From a virus: DNA of 64,000 nucleotides. The DNA is taken from positions 1 to 64,000 of IMG/VR virus record IMGVR_UViG_3300033144_002959; one strand, given 5' to 3'. The notes under the pieces were generated by a model. It did not search any database, had not been told where the DNA came from, and saw only the letters and a program-made list of their open reading frames with translations. Within the stretch, counting starts at the first letter, position 1. Every line of letters starts with the position of its first letter. Below, in pieces: positions 16,207 to 23,507 of the stretch. The position numbers and the translations under genes were made by a program.

Positions 16207-16380
16207 CCCCTCATTTCGTGAAGAAGGATTCTGCCACTACCGAGCAGGGCCTTCCACCCCATTCGCCGGGTTTGTGGTTTTATACTCCCACGAGTTAGCC
16301 GTTGCCGACTAGGTAGCCACCGGACTATTGCCTACGTGTCTTAACCAATACAGGGATTCGGGCACGTAGGCTCAGGGCCT
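16207..16380 (-). other. Structured leader of collagen-like gene
   Basis: The 174-base stretch has no gene but contains a perfect 9-bp inverted repeat (GCCTACGTG/CACGTAGGC, 24-base loop) and several smaller complementary blocks (for example CCAC/GTGG). It ends with the ribosome site of the collagen-like gene. It may be a regulatory RNA leader or a remnant; no known riboswitch was recognised. Confidence 0.4.
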
Positions 16381-16396
16381 GTCCAATCAATTGGAC
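16381..16396. repeat. 16-bp near-palindrome, CA centre
   Basis: Exact GTCCAATCAATTGGAC lying two bases after the stop of the gene at 16399-16722. Confidence 0.8.
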
Positions 16397-16398
16397 GA

Positions 16399-16722
16399 TC
16401 ACCCGCTGCGCTCGTCACGAATAAATTTGCTGACTGCACTAACAACTTCACCGACTGCCTCGCCATGCACAAACTGTCTGCTTCCCTCTGGCGGCGGACC
16501 TGCCAGCCCTTTCAGTACTTCACCCACATTGACACCGTGTGCCAACCATCGATCATAGTGCCCCTGCATGTTTTGCGAGAAATCCAAGTACGGGTGAACC
16601 TCACCATTCGGATGCAGCCAATACTGCCACGGAATTTCATGGCGCATCAGGCAAAAGCAATCGATCACTTCGACCAACGCCGAATAGCCGGGGTTCGTCA
16701 TTCGTTCTAACCTTTCACGCAT
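16399..16722 (-). CDS. Hypothetical protein after rtcB
   Basis: 107 residues overlapping the rtcB stop by 16 bases. Centre reads LMRHEIPWQYWLHPNGEVHPYLDF, with several His/Trp/Asp, and C-terminal helix VVSAVSKFIRDE. No family recognised. A second ATG seven codons in has an equally good AAGG site, so the start is uncertain. It is co-translated with RtcB, so an RNA-repair accessory role is possible but unproven. Confidence 0.55.
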   Translation of the reverse strand: MRERLERMTNPGYSALVEVIDCFCLMRHEIPWQYWLHPNGEVHPYLDFSQNMQGHYDRWLAHGVNVGEVLKGLAGPPPEGSRQFVHGEAVGEVVSAVSKFIRDERSG

Positions 16723-17897
16723 ACCACTGCCTTCAACGTATGATGAATTTCGACCAAATCTTTTTGTGCTTCCATCACCGCATCAATATCTTTGTACGCT
16801 GCCGGAGATTCATCGAGCATATCTTTATCCTTGCGACACTCTACGCCTTCCGTTGCCTTTGCATGATCCTCCAGCGTGATCGTTTTCTTGGCCTCCGTAC
16901 GTGACATACGACGACCGGCACCGTGGCTGCACGAGTCCAGAGAATTAGGCGTCTGATCTGTGCCCTTCACAATGTAACTCTTCGCACCCATTGAACCGGG
17001 AATAATCCCGTACGTATCCGGGGCGCATCGCACCGCACCTTTGCGCGTGACCCACAACGGAGTGCCGAAATGATTTTCCTGATTCACGTAATTGTGGTGA
17101 CAGTCAATCGCTGCCCCGGAAATCAGCATGTCAGAAAAGTTCTCCAGCATCGCATCCAGCACCAGTGACACCATCACCGCCCGGTTGCTAAACGCATAGC
17201 TCTGCGCCCACTGCACCGCATACACGTAATCATTGAACAGCTTCGTATTAGCAGTCAGGTACGCAAGGTCTTTGTCAGGTAGATTTATATCCAACCGCAA
17301 CATATCTTCTTTGGCCTTCTGAATAAAATACCGGCCAATGATGTTGCCGATGCCCCGGCTCCCTGAGTGCAGCATCACCCAAACCATATCCTCTTCGTCC
17401 AAACACACTTCGATAAAATGGTTCCCGCCGCCCAGCGTCCCAGTTTGAAATCGACACTTGTCCCACGGGTTGCCCTTGATCATAGTCTTAACCTTGGGAT
17501 GCGCCGACATAATGTGACTCAAGCCTTTCAGGTACGCATCATCCTTCACGTATCTCGGACGCTCGCTATGCTGATTAAACCCCACCGGCACCCGCTCTTC
17601 GATTGCTGAGCGCACTGCGCTAAGACTATCCGGCAACCAGCTGGCTTGAATGTTTGTACGTACCGCCAACATGCCGCAACCAATATCGACGCCAACAGCA
17701 GCCGGGATCACCACGTCTTTGGTCGCGACCACCGAGCCAACTGTCGCACCGATTCCCCAATGCACGTCTGGCATCACGCAAATCGCCTTAACGAAATCTA
17801 GGCTGGCCATATTCATTACCTGATCCCGAGCCTGATCTTCAAACTCAACCCCGTTCGCCCACGACCGTACCTTGCCCTCAAAAAATTCTTTGTACAT
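16707..17897 (-). CDS. rtcB: RtcB RNA-splicing/repair ligase
   Basis: 396 residues with all hallmark motifs of RtcB: MPDVHWGIGATVGSV, DIGCGM (metal-binding Cys), GTLGGGNHFIE, HSGSRGIG, HNYV, PGSMG, and CSHGAGRRMSR with the guanylylated His. The enzyme joins 2',3'-cyclic phosphate or 3'-phosphate ends to 5'-OH RNA using GTP and Mn2+. In a phage it may repair tRNAs cut by host anticodon nucleases. The phage also carries two tRNAs and a large noncoding RNA region nearby. Confidence 0.95.
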   Translation of the reverse strand: MYKEFFEGKVRSWANGVEFEDQARDQVMNMASLDFVKAICVMPDVHWGIGATVGSVVATKDVVIPAAVGVDIGCGMLAVRTNIQASWLPDSLSAVRSAIEERVPVGFNQHSERPRYVKDDAYLKGLSHIMSAHPKVKTMIKGNPWDKCRFQTGTLGGGNHFIEVCLDEEDMVWVMLHSGSRGIGNIIGRYFIQKAKEDMLRLDINLPDKDLAYLTANTKLFNDYVYAVQWAQSYAFSNRAVMVSLVLDAMLENFSDMLISGAAIDCHHNYVNQENHFGTPLWVTRKGAVRCAPDTYGIIPGSMGAKSYIVKGTDQTPNSLDSCSHGAGRRMSRTEAKKTITLEDHAKATEGVECRKDKDMLDESPAAYKDIDAVMEAQKDLVEIHHTLKAVVCVKG

Positions 17898-18253
17898 TAG
17901 TTTTCCGCTCTCGTAAATTTATGCCCGAGCCTGTTCAGCTCATCGTAAAAAGATTCTTGGCTATGGTGGAGAATTATCCCCTCGCGAGTGAATGCGACCA
18001 TAGCGTGATTCAAATACTGCAACTTCTCGTATCCAACGGTATGCAATATGCAAACCTCTCCGGGCGGTAAATGCGGCACTATCAACTGAATAAAATCTAT
18101 CTCATTATCGTTACCATCGAAGCTAGGCCAGTCACCCGCCTCCGGGTAAATCATTACCGTGTCACCAGACATCCGATGCTCAAGATTTAATTCCAATATC
18201 GTCGCCGCAAACGTCAACGGGTTTTTCACTCGAAAATAATTGCTTCTGGACAT
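17897..18253 (-). CDS. Hypothetical protein upstream of rtcB
   Basis: 118 residues from MSRSNYFRVKN; an in-frame GTG lies six codons earlier. The order SRSNYFRVK near the start and LPPGEVCILHTVGYEKLQYL in the middle recalls a widespread bacterial/phage protein family of unknown function. The stop overlaps the RtcB start by one base, so the two are probably translated together. No ribosome site is obvious. Confidence 0.5.
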   Translation of the reverse strand: MSRSNYFRVKNPLTFAATILELNLEHRMSGDTVMIYPEAGDWPSFDGNDNEIDFIQLIVPHLPPGEVCILHTVGYEKLQYLNHAMVAFTREGIILHHSQESFYDELNRLGHKFTRAEN

Positions 18254-18283
18254 CGCTATAAAATCAGGCACTACTGTAGTCCA

Positions 18284-18610
18284 TTAGCTTGACTCCCCAT
18301 CGTCACCACGAATTCCATACTGCTCACTGGAGTCCTGACCAATAGCCGGGAACACCAATTTGAACCACACAGTTTTCTCTTCCTCTGGCTCCCAATAGGA
18401 CGCAGCAGCTTCGGCCTCTGGGCACTCCACCAGCCACGTAGCCGCGTGATCCGGGTGTAGCGCCACTTCTACGATAGACCCTACCCTTGGCCCGAAATTC
18501 GTATCGTCAACCAGTGGTGACCCCTTAGCGGCCCTCTGATTACGCCACATCACGTACACGATAATCGCCCAGCCCAAATTCGCCGCGATAAAACCTTGCC
18601 ACTCAAACAT
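18284..18610 (-). CDS. Small single-pass membrane protein
   Basis: 108 residues from MFEWQGF, chosen because AGGAG lies seven to eight bases upstream. One transmembrane segment near the N-terminus (FIAANLGWAIIVYVMW), then an acidic soluble domain including WLVECPEAEAAA and a DGESS end. No family recognised. The soluble part likely faces the cytoplasm if the positive RNQRAAK after the segment follows the positive-inside rule. Confidence 0.55.
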   Translation of the reverse strand: MFEWQGFIAANLGWAIIVYVMWRNQRAAKGSPLVDDTNFGPRVGSIVEVALHPDHAATWLVECPEAEAAASYWEPEEEKTVWFKLVFPAIGQDSSEQYGIRGDDGESS

Positions 18611-18621
18611 TACTCTTTCTC

Positions 18622-18879
18622 CTATCGAATATCCGGCAGCGGAACTCGCCGCGTTTTCATGCTCGTCAGCCACTCGGCAAATCGGTCTTCGTAATTTCCG
18701 TGGCCGAACGGTTTATCATTGTTATGGCACCACTGCAAGAATGCGAAAATTTCCTCCCACTCATCCACATACAACTCTTCCTCAAAGCTGGGGAAAATTT
18801 CATTCGGGTCCAGCGTCCCACACTCTTTCGCGCCTCGCGAAATCAACGTGTAATTTCTGTCACCCAGTTTTGTCATCAT
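18622..18879 (-). CDS. Hypothetical acidic protein
   Basis: 85 residues starting MMTKLGDRNYT, with GGAGGAAAAAAAG upstream and TAATG overlap. Aromatic/acidic centre (FEEELYVDEWEEIFAFLQW). No family recognised. Part of the run of small genes from promoter 19649-19677. Confidence 0.6.
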   Translation of the reverse strand: MMTKLGDRNYTLISRGAKECGTLDPNEIFPSFEEELYVDEWEEIFAFLQWCHNNDKPFGHGNYEDRFAEWLTSMKTRRVPLPDIR

Positions 18880-19094
18880 TACTTTTTTTCCTCCATGCCC
18901 ATGATCCGCTTCATTACGCGGTTCACCCAGTACCATTGATTGCCTGTTAGAAAATCATTGTCTCGGTACTGCTTACAAAGAGACGTCACAAAAACGACGT
19001 CTTCTTCAGCGACCATTTTTCGCTGCAAAAATAATTCCAGCGCAACGATTTCATTTGCTCGTCGCGCCAGAGTTTTATCGTGCGCCTTGGACAA
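18879..19094 (-). CDS. Hypothetical helical protein, TTG start
   Basis: 71 residues. The frame opens with TTG immediately after the previous stop (TAATTG) and no ATG is available before residue 27. Helical, basic; ends IMGMEEKK, where the GGAGGAAAA of its 3' end serves as the ribosome site of the next gene. No family recognised. Confidence 0.5.
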   Translation of the reverse strand: MSKAHDKTLARRANEIVALELFLQRKMVAEEDVVFVTSLCKQYRDNDFLTGNQWYWVNRVMKRIMGMEEKK

Positions 19095-19334
19095 TTAGAA
19101 TGCCATTGCGCGAACGTTGGCCATAGCCTTTGTGTTCGCAGCGGAAAGCAGCACGGTCTCACCGTTGGCCGAGATAATCTCGTCAACATAAATGCTGCCG
19201 ATGTCAGGAAAATATCCGTTGGCCTCATCGATCTTGACCATGCGAGTAATGCCCTTTTTGTTGTCGAACATTTCGCCAGTGCGGCCACCCGACATCACAA
19301 GTCGTGCACCTTTTTTCACGTCATTGATTAGCAT
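19095..19334 (-). CDS. Small hypothetical beta-rich protein
   Basis: 79 residues starting MLINDVKKG after GGAGGAAAAA. The pattern GARLVMSGGRTGEMFDNKKGITRMVKIDE..DIGSIYVDEI suggests a small barrel (SH3-like). Function unknown; such proteins are common among phage early genes. Confidence 0.6.
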   Translation of the reverse strand: MLINDVKKGARLVMSGGRTGEMFDNKKGITRMVKIDEANGYFPDIGSIYVDEIISANGETVLLSAANTKAMANVRAMAF

Positions 19335-19349
19335 TTTTTCCTCCATGTC

Positions 19350-19490
19350 TCAGCTATCATCACTATCGTCATTGTCTCCCGGCGTCCAACAGTCTGCACA
19401 GATACCGGTCTCAACAAATTCATCGCCGCAGATATCGGGCGTCAACGCCCTTCCACAACGCATACAATTCGGAACATTTTCACTTGCCAT
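19350..19490 (-). CDS. 46-residue zinc-ribbon-like protein
   Basis: Short frame with a strong AAGGAGG site. Begins MASENVPNCMRCGRAL; cysteines form C-x2-C (residues 9 and 12) and C-x2-C (residues 31 and 34), plus one Cys at 21, followed by an acidic tail DNDDSDDS. This fits a treble-clef or ribbon zinc site. First gene after promoter 19649-19677, thus probably early. A small regulator is possible. Confidence 0.65.
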   Translation of the reverse strand: MASENVPNCMRCGRALTPDICGDEFVETGICADCWTPGDNDDSDDS

Positions 19491-19503
19491 GCTTGCCTCC
19501 TTG

Positions 19504-19645
19504 TCACACACAAAAAAAGAGAGAGAAGCATCGTCGCCTCAAATTGAAAAGTCTCTCGGCTTGTTACGGCTACCCCGCAATCCCGCGCCCATTGCTACTT
19601 GGCTGTTGGGTTCAGCACGATTTATCTACGGTGCCGAGAAACAAT
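19504..19645 (-). other. Leader between promoter and zinc-ribbon gene
   Basis: About 140 bases without a convincing gene. It contains GAGAGAC matched by GTCTCTC-like blocks and ends with CTTCTCTCTC followed by seven T, which could act as an attenuator, and a 17-codon frame beginning ATGGGCGCGGGATTG without a good ribosome site. Confidence 0.35.
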
Positions 19646-19648
19646 AAT

Positions 19649-19677
19649 AGTATGCCACTCTGGCACACGTCTGTCAA
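19649..19677 (-). promoter_or_regulatory. Sigma70-like promoter
   Basis: Minus strand TTGACA (19672-19677), 17-base spacer, CATACT (19649-19654). It begins three bases past the CCA end of tRNA-Tyr and drives the small-gene/RtcB region. Confidence 0.75.
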
Positions 19678-19680
19678 ATA

Positions 19681-19765
19681 TGGTGGAGCAGGGAGGATTC
19701 GAACCTCCGACCTCTAGGGTGCCACGGGATTACAGCCCGACCGATTACCACTCTCGCACCGCTCC
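19681..19765 (-). tRNA. tRNA-Tyr (GTA)
   Basis: Minus strand acceptor GGAGCGG/CTGCTCC, discriminator A, encoded CCA. Anticodon loop CTGTAAT gives GTA. A long variable arm and T-arm GGTTCGAATCC match bacterial class II tRNA-Tyr. It is the last element of the long transcript expected from promoter 23363-23391, so it would need processing from a precursor. Confidence 0.93.
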
Positions 19766-19925
19766 AATCGAATTCAAGAGCGGGGTTCCGGCAACACCGG
19801 CACCCCCCGCAATCTGCACCGGCATCAGCCTTACGGTTTCAAACCGCTTCGACCATCCGTCGTCTGTACTTCGTTTCGTGTTGCCACGATTCCTTGGCCT
19901 AATCATTCCCTGAATGGCATAGTCT

Positions 19926-19942
19926 CTCAGCATTATGCTGAG
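19926..19942 (-). other. 7-bp hairpin beside a tiny frame
   Basis: Minus strand CTCAGCA-TAA-TGCTGAG. Upstream, TAGGAGAACGAC precedes ATG AAA AAC GCC TCA GCA TAA, a six-codon frame whose stop falls in the hairpin loop, and a second frame of 62 codons starts at the overlapping ATG and runs into tRNA-Tyr. This is either a leader peptide or part of the RNA fold. Confidence 0.35.
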
Positions 19943-20040
19943 GCGTTTTTCATGTCGTTCTCCTATCTGAAATTTTGAATTGCGCTCGCAACACTTATCG
20001 CGAAAGTTTCGAGGTACTTGGTACCTTGGCAAACGCAAAT

Positions 20041-20095
20041 CAAAAAGGACCGCAGCGCTTCTCTGCACAAAAGTGCGCAACCACTGACCTGCGGT
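20041..20095 (-). terminator. Terminator-like double hairpin in ncRNA region
   Basis: Minus strand: GACCGCA, an inner hairpin around GCGCACTTTTGTGC, then TGCGGTC followed by CTTTTTG. It may end the 3.3-kb RNA before the tRNA-Tyr segment, or be an internal domain or attenuator. Confidence 0.5.
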
Positions 20096-20696
20096 CAAAC
20101 TAAAATTTGGTCGATATGCAAAGCCTGTAGCAAACTTTGCACACTTCGGGCTTCCCACCCGCTTGCTGCTTCACGGTTCGTACGCTGTCCGGGCACCCGT
20201 TTTTCGCCAGTGCTTCCCGGTCCCTGCCCTCGCCTTTTTCATGACATAGAACAGCGCAACCCCTTTACCATATAGCCAGTTCGATCCTGTCGGGATAGAC
20301 ACTACATCGAATTTAATTCATGTGGTCAAGCTACCCTGATCACCACACAAAAGGCTTTTCAATTCATGCCGGTGATATCACTCGCCGGAAAGCGCCGCAG
20401 TTCCTTAGTATTTATATACCGGGACAAGTGCGGAAAGCACCCGGAATTTTGAGAAACACTCTCCGAAGAAAGCGCTTTTCAAATTGATCGAACACTTCGC
20501 TAACGGCCAGTACGGGAGGAATTAAAGCGGGGGTTTATTGAAATTTCGGCAGAACGCCAAAAACATTTGGCCTACAATTAAAGAGTTCAATCTTCAAAAA
20601 GATAACGGCTCGATTTTATAGAACTAGCAACCCTGCACTTTCGTGTTTTACGGGAAAAAGTTTACGCTTCAGTTCATATCGAACCGTTCAAAATTG

Positions 20697-20735
20697 GGGA
20701 GTTCTTACTTTATATTTTACTTGGCAGTCGAACCC
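20697..20735 (-). repeat. Duplicated RNA motif, copy A
   Basis: Minus strand GGGTTC-GACTGC-N5-AAAATATAAAGTAAG-AACTCCC. The same order recurs at 21612-21649; flanking stems differ but still pair. Confidence 0.6.
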
Positions 20736-21583
20736 TAAATCACTCCAAGTTTTTTTCGAACAATGGGGAGTTAATTCCATCCGAACGAGTGGCTTATCGC
20801 ATATGTCCACCTACGGGTCATGGTCTCGCTATCGTCATGCGCCCTGCTCTCGTATGCGGGGAACGAAGGATTTTCAACCCTGCCCTCAACAGGAACGATC
20901 ATGTCGGCGTCGCGCCGGAGTCGGTTTTGTCGTTTGACTACCTACGTCATTCTGGGTTTCTGAAACTCTTTATCGTTGGGAATGAGTACCAACTAGCCTG
21001 CTCCAAGGCCGGTGAACTTAACGCTGTTCTCTTACGCCATGATTATCGGCAGAGAGCCGATCACATGGTTCACACCACTTTGAAAATTCGAAGCGGAGGT
21101 CAATTCTATTTACCCAGCTACTATTGCAAGCTGGCCTTGTGAGGATCGCTGACTCCGCCCAGCGATGGCGGTACATATTTGCTTTGTGAAATGTTCGGAA
21201 CTGAGTGATCGAACACGCTGTCTTTCAAGCGTGTCGTCGTGACTGAGTCACTGTTTAATTTACTGGTGATCAAACCAGCAGGCGACAACTGCGCCATGTT
21301 CCAAACACTTTACAAAAATCTCTACTCGCGATTGGTCAACCGCATCGCATCCCACCGAGCTAAGGGCCAGCTTTTTCGTCTGGCCTTGTTGGCAGGCTCG
21401 ATATCGTCCTGCCTCACTCGCCACGCCGGGTTAGTCCCCCGGTCCAGCCTCGTCCGTTGTATCAACGAGTAGAGTTAAAATGGTTGGTAGTTGTATAAGC
21501 ACGGATACCAGCCGCCGCGATCTTTTTGCTGACGCTAACAGTGACAAGTTGCATCGTTTATATACCGGAGCCTTGTACCCGGT

Positions 21584-21599
21584 GTCCAATCAATTGGAC
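21584..21599. repeat. 16-bp near-palindrome, CA centre
   Basis: Exact GTCCAATCAATTGGAC within the noncoding region, just downstream (minus strand) of duplicated motif copy B. Confidence 0.75.
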
Positions 21600-21611
21600 A
21601 GTTTTCAATTT

Positions 21612-21649
21612 GGTCCCTTACTTTATATTTTGCGTCGCAGTCGGGAACC
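21612..21649 (-). repeat. Duplicated RNA motif, copy B
   Basis: Minus strand GGTTCCC-GACTGC-N5-AAAATATAAAGTAAG-GGACC. It shares a 15-base core and GACTGC with copy A at the same spacing, while the outer pairs change together. Confidence 0.6.
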
Positions 21650-22946
21650 ACTCGACGTTTTGGATATCCGCGCTACTGTATCAAAATAGGGCGGCGCGTA
21701 TTCTAATCAGGTACGCCCCGCTAAGAACTTTTTTGGTCATCTTAGAAACCACCCTAACGACTCACGTGGGACGTGCCGCACTGACATAGTCAGTGAACTA
21801 TCAAAATTCGTGAGCGGATACAGGAGACTGGCGAGTTGTCAGCCCGGTCGATTCTGTCACTCCGCTCGGAGCGTGCGATTAAAGTCCGCAACCCTCAAAT
21901 TCTATTAGCATAAATTCGATTCATAACGCCATCAATCACTGCCTCACGGTCTGGACATAAGTGATTTCATCTTTTGATCAAGTACCGGTTTTTAGGCCGT
22001 TCAATTTATCGACTCGATCAATGTGTTGGCGATCAAACGCTGCGCGGGCTTGGGCCTCATCGGCTATTACCCTCTTCCTGTTTGCCCGCTCTTATACGGG
22101 TTCTTGTTTTTTTTGCGGCTTACTAACATTCCCTATGGTCGCTAAACCTTTAAGGCGGAAATGACCTCAACCATCTAACAGCTTTGCAGCGATTATCACG
22201 CTTTATGCTTATCAAAAGTCACTACCGATGGTGAGTCGATTTACTCCGCCAGCAGCCTTCGAACTTCACAGCCGAAAACTTAGTTTTGAACAACTCAAAG
22301 AGCCGAACAAAATGTTGGTCGATTTACTACGCTTACAGCCAACAGCGTCACCGCCATTGACTTAGTCAATAGAAACTTCTGAAAAACAATTATGCTTTGT
22401 GATGCACTCCGCGTTACTCGTTACTCAAGTGGCCCTCTCACTTCAGCCCAATGGTCTTTCCACCATCGTTGAACCCTTTCAAGTTCCAGCTTACTAACTC
22501 TGCGACATGGCCCGCGATGCCCGACCTTATTGCTCACAAGACGATTCTTTCGAAACCCTTGCATACCCGAATTACACGGCGGCGGTCAAACGTAAATGCC
22601 TGACTCAACCCGATTACTCGGAAGCCAGTGAATCTCTTTGCAAGACCAATCATCCGGTGCTACCCGGTCCAAAGATCGAACACGTTGATTCCTGCCACAT
22701 CCTGATTTTACGCAGGAGTGATTGCCCTGATCATTAACGACTAACGTGTCAACGTCAGCAAACGCTAACAATCGGAATACATCAAAAAGCATATCCGCCA
22801 CACTTGGCAAGCACTCTATAATTTTACGATGGGAATTTTTCTCCCTTTACCCTCTCGGTGTGACCGATGGCAGTACGTTTGATTGAACCGCTATGGTAAA
22901 TGCTCGCTTGAGCATTGCAGCCGTTAGTCTGCGAAGCCGGGAACAT

Positions 22947-22991
22947 ACTCACCGTTCGATTCGAACGAACAGCATCCATTTCTGGGTGAGT
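22947..22991 (-). ncRNA. tRNA-like acceptor/T-arm element
   Basis: Minus strand ACTCACC, a 14-base linker, GTTCG-TTCGAAT-CGAAC, then GGTGAGT. The 7-bp outer helix and 5-bp arm with a seven-base TTCGAAT loop match a tRNA acceptor stacked on a T-arm, with D- and anticodon arms missing. No CCA follows. Confidence 0.5.
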
Positions 22992-23362
22992 AGTTTTGTA
23001 TCGGTAGCCCACCATCCTTACCAGCAACTATTTCTCAACGCGCTTCAGTTAAACAACTTCTTTAACCAGCTACATATATCGTCATAGCGCTTCAGTAAAG
23101 ACAGTGCCCGTAACCACTAGAACCGATCAAGTATTAAGACCAGTTCAATCAATTAGCAAGAGCGCTGCAAGGTGCAGCGGAAATTTGCTTTTCAATTTGA
23201 GACGACGGAAGTCCCGCACAGCTGCCGGATTGGATACCGGGCGGTTCTGATTGGGGCCGAAGCCTCTCTCTCTGGGCCGGTTAAGGTTCCTCTCCAGATT
23301 CCCTGTCTGTCAGGCCCTTTCGGGAGCGGGGAATTTTTTCTATCTTCTCATCCCACAAGTAT

Positions 23363-23391
23363 ATTATCTCATAGTGGGGCACGTTTGTCAA
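23363..23391 (-). promoter_or_regulatory. Strong promoter of the noncoding RNA region
   Basis: Minus strand TTGACA (23386-23391), 17-base spacer, GATAAT (23363-23368). 32 of 33 bases match the tRNA-His promoter region. No gene start follows. The 115 bases between it and dnaB (23392-23507) hold nothing recognisable. Confidence 0.85.
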
Positions 23392-23507
23392 ATTGTAGGG
23401 GGGTTTTCGTCAACTAAATAGTGACAATAATCAAGCACTTATACGATTTATTTCCACGTGCCTTCAAAAAGCACACGTAAAGCACTGAAATGGAGACTTT
23501 TTTGGCC

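Larger units (their letters stand above)
19766..23356 (-). ncRNA. Candidate giant structured noncoding RNA region
   Basis: About 3.6 kb without a credible gene; open frames on both strands are short, lack ribosome sites and show no family. On the minus strand it starts at a consensus promoter and runs to tRNA-Tyr. Perfect hairpins are dense: 21365-21385 (GGCCAG), 21213-21234 (ACACGCT), 21145-21166 (ATCGCTG), 21045-21061 (ATCGGC), 19926-19942 (CTCAGCA). A motif at 20697-20735 recurs at 21612-21649 with compensating stem changes, and 22947-22991 resembles a tRNA acceptor plus T-arm. GOLLD and ROOL RNAs are large phage RNAs often beside tRNAs, but are near 0.6-0.9 kb. It may be several RNAs in a row. 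Confidence 0.55.

Noticed and set aside
19745-20158. Minus-strand frame of 137 codons running into tRNA-Tyr
   Set aside because: It would encode the hairpins and the first part of the tRNA; only the short frame after TAGGAGAACGAC has a usable ribosome site, and that ends in a hairpin loop.
20789-21142. Plus-strand frame of 117 codons in the noncoding region
   Set aside because: It has no ribosome site, reads against the direction of all genes, lies over several perfect minus-strand hairpins and shows no family pattern.
22586-22810. Minus-strand frame of 74 codons within the noncoding region
   Set aside because: No ribosome site and atypical composition; best explained as chance in structured RNA.
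19766-23356. Group I or group II intron, or CRISPR array
   Set aside because: No domain V-like hairpin, no group I core, no reverse transcriptase or homing endonuclease, and no regular spacer-repeat pattern.
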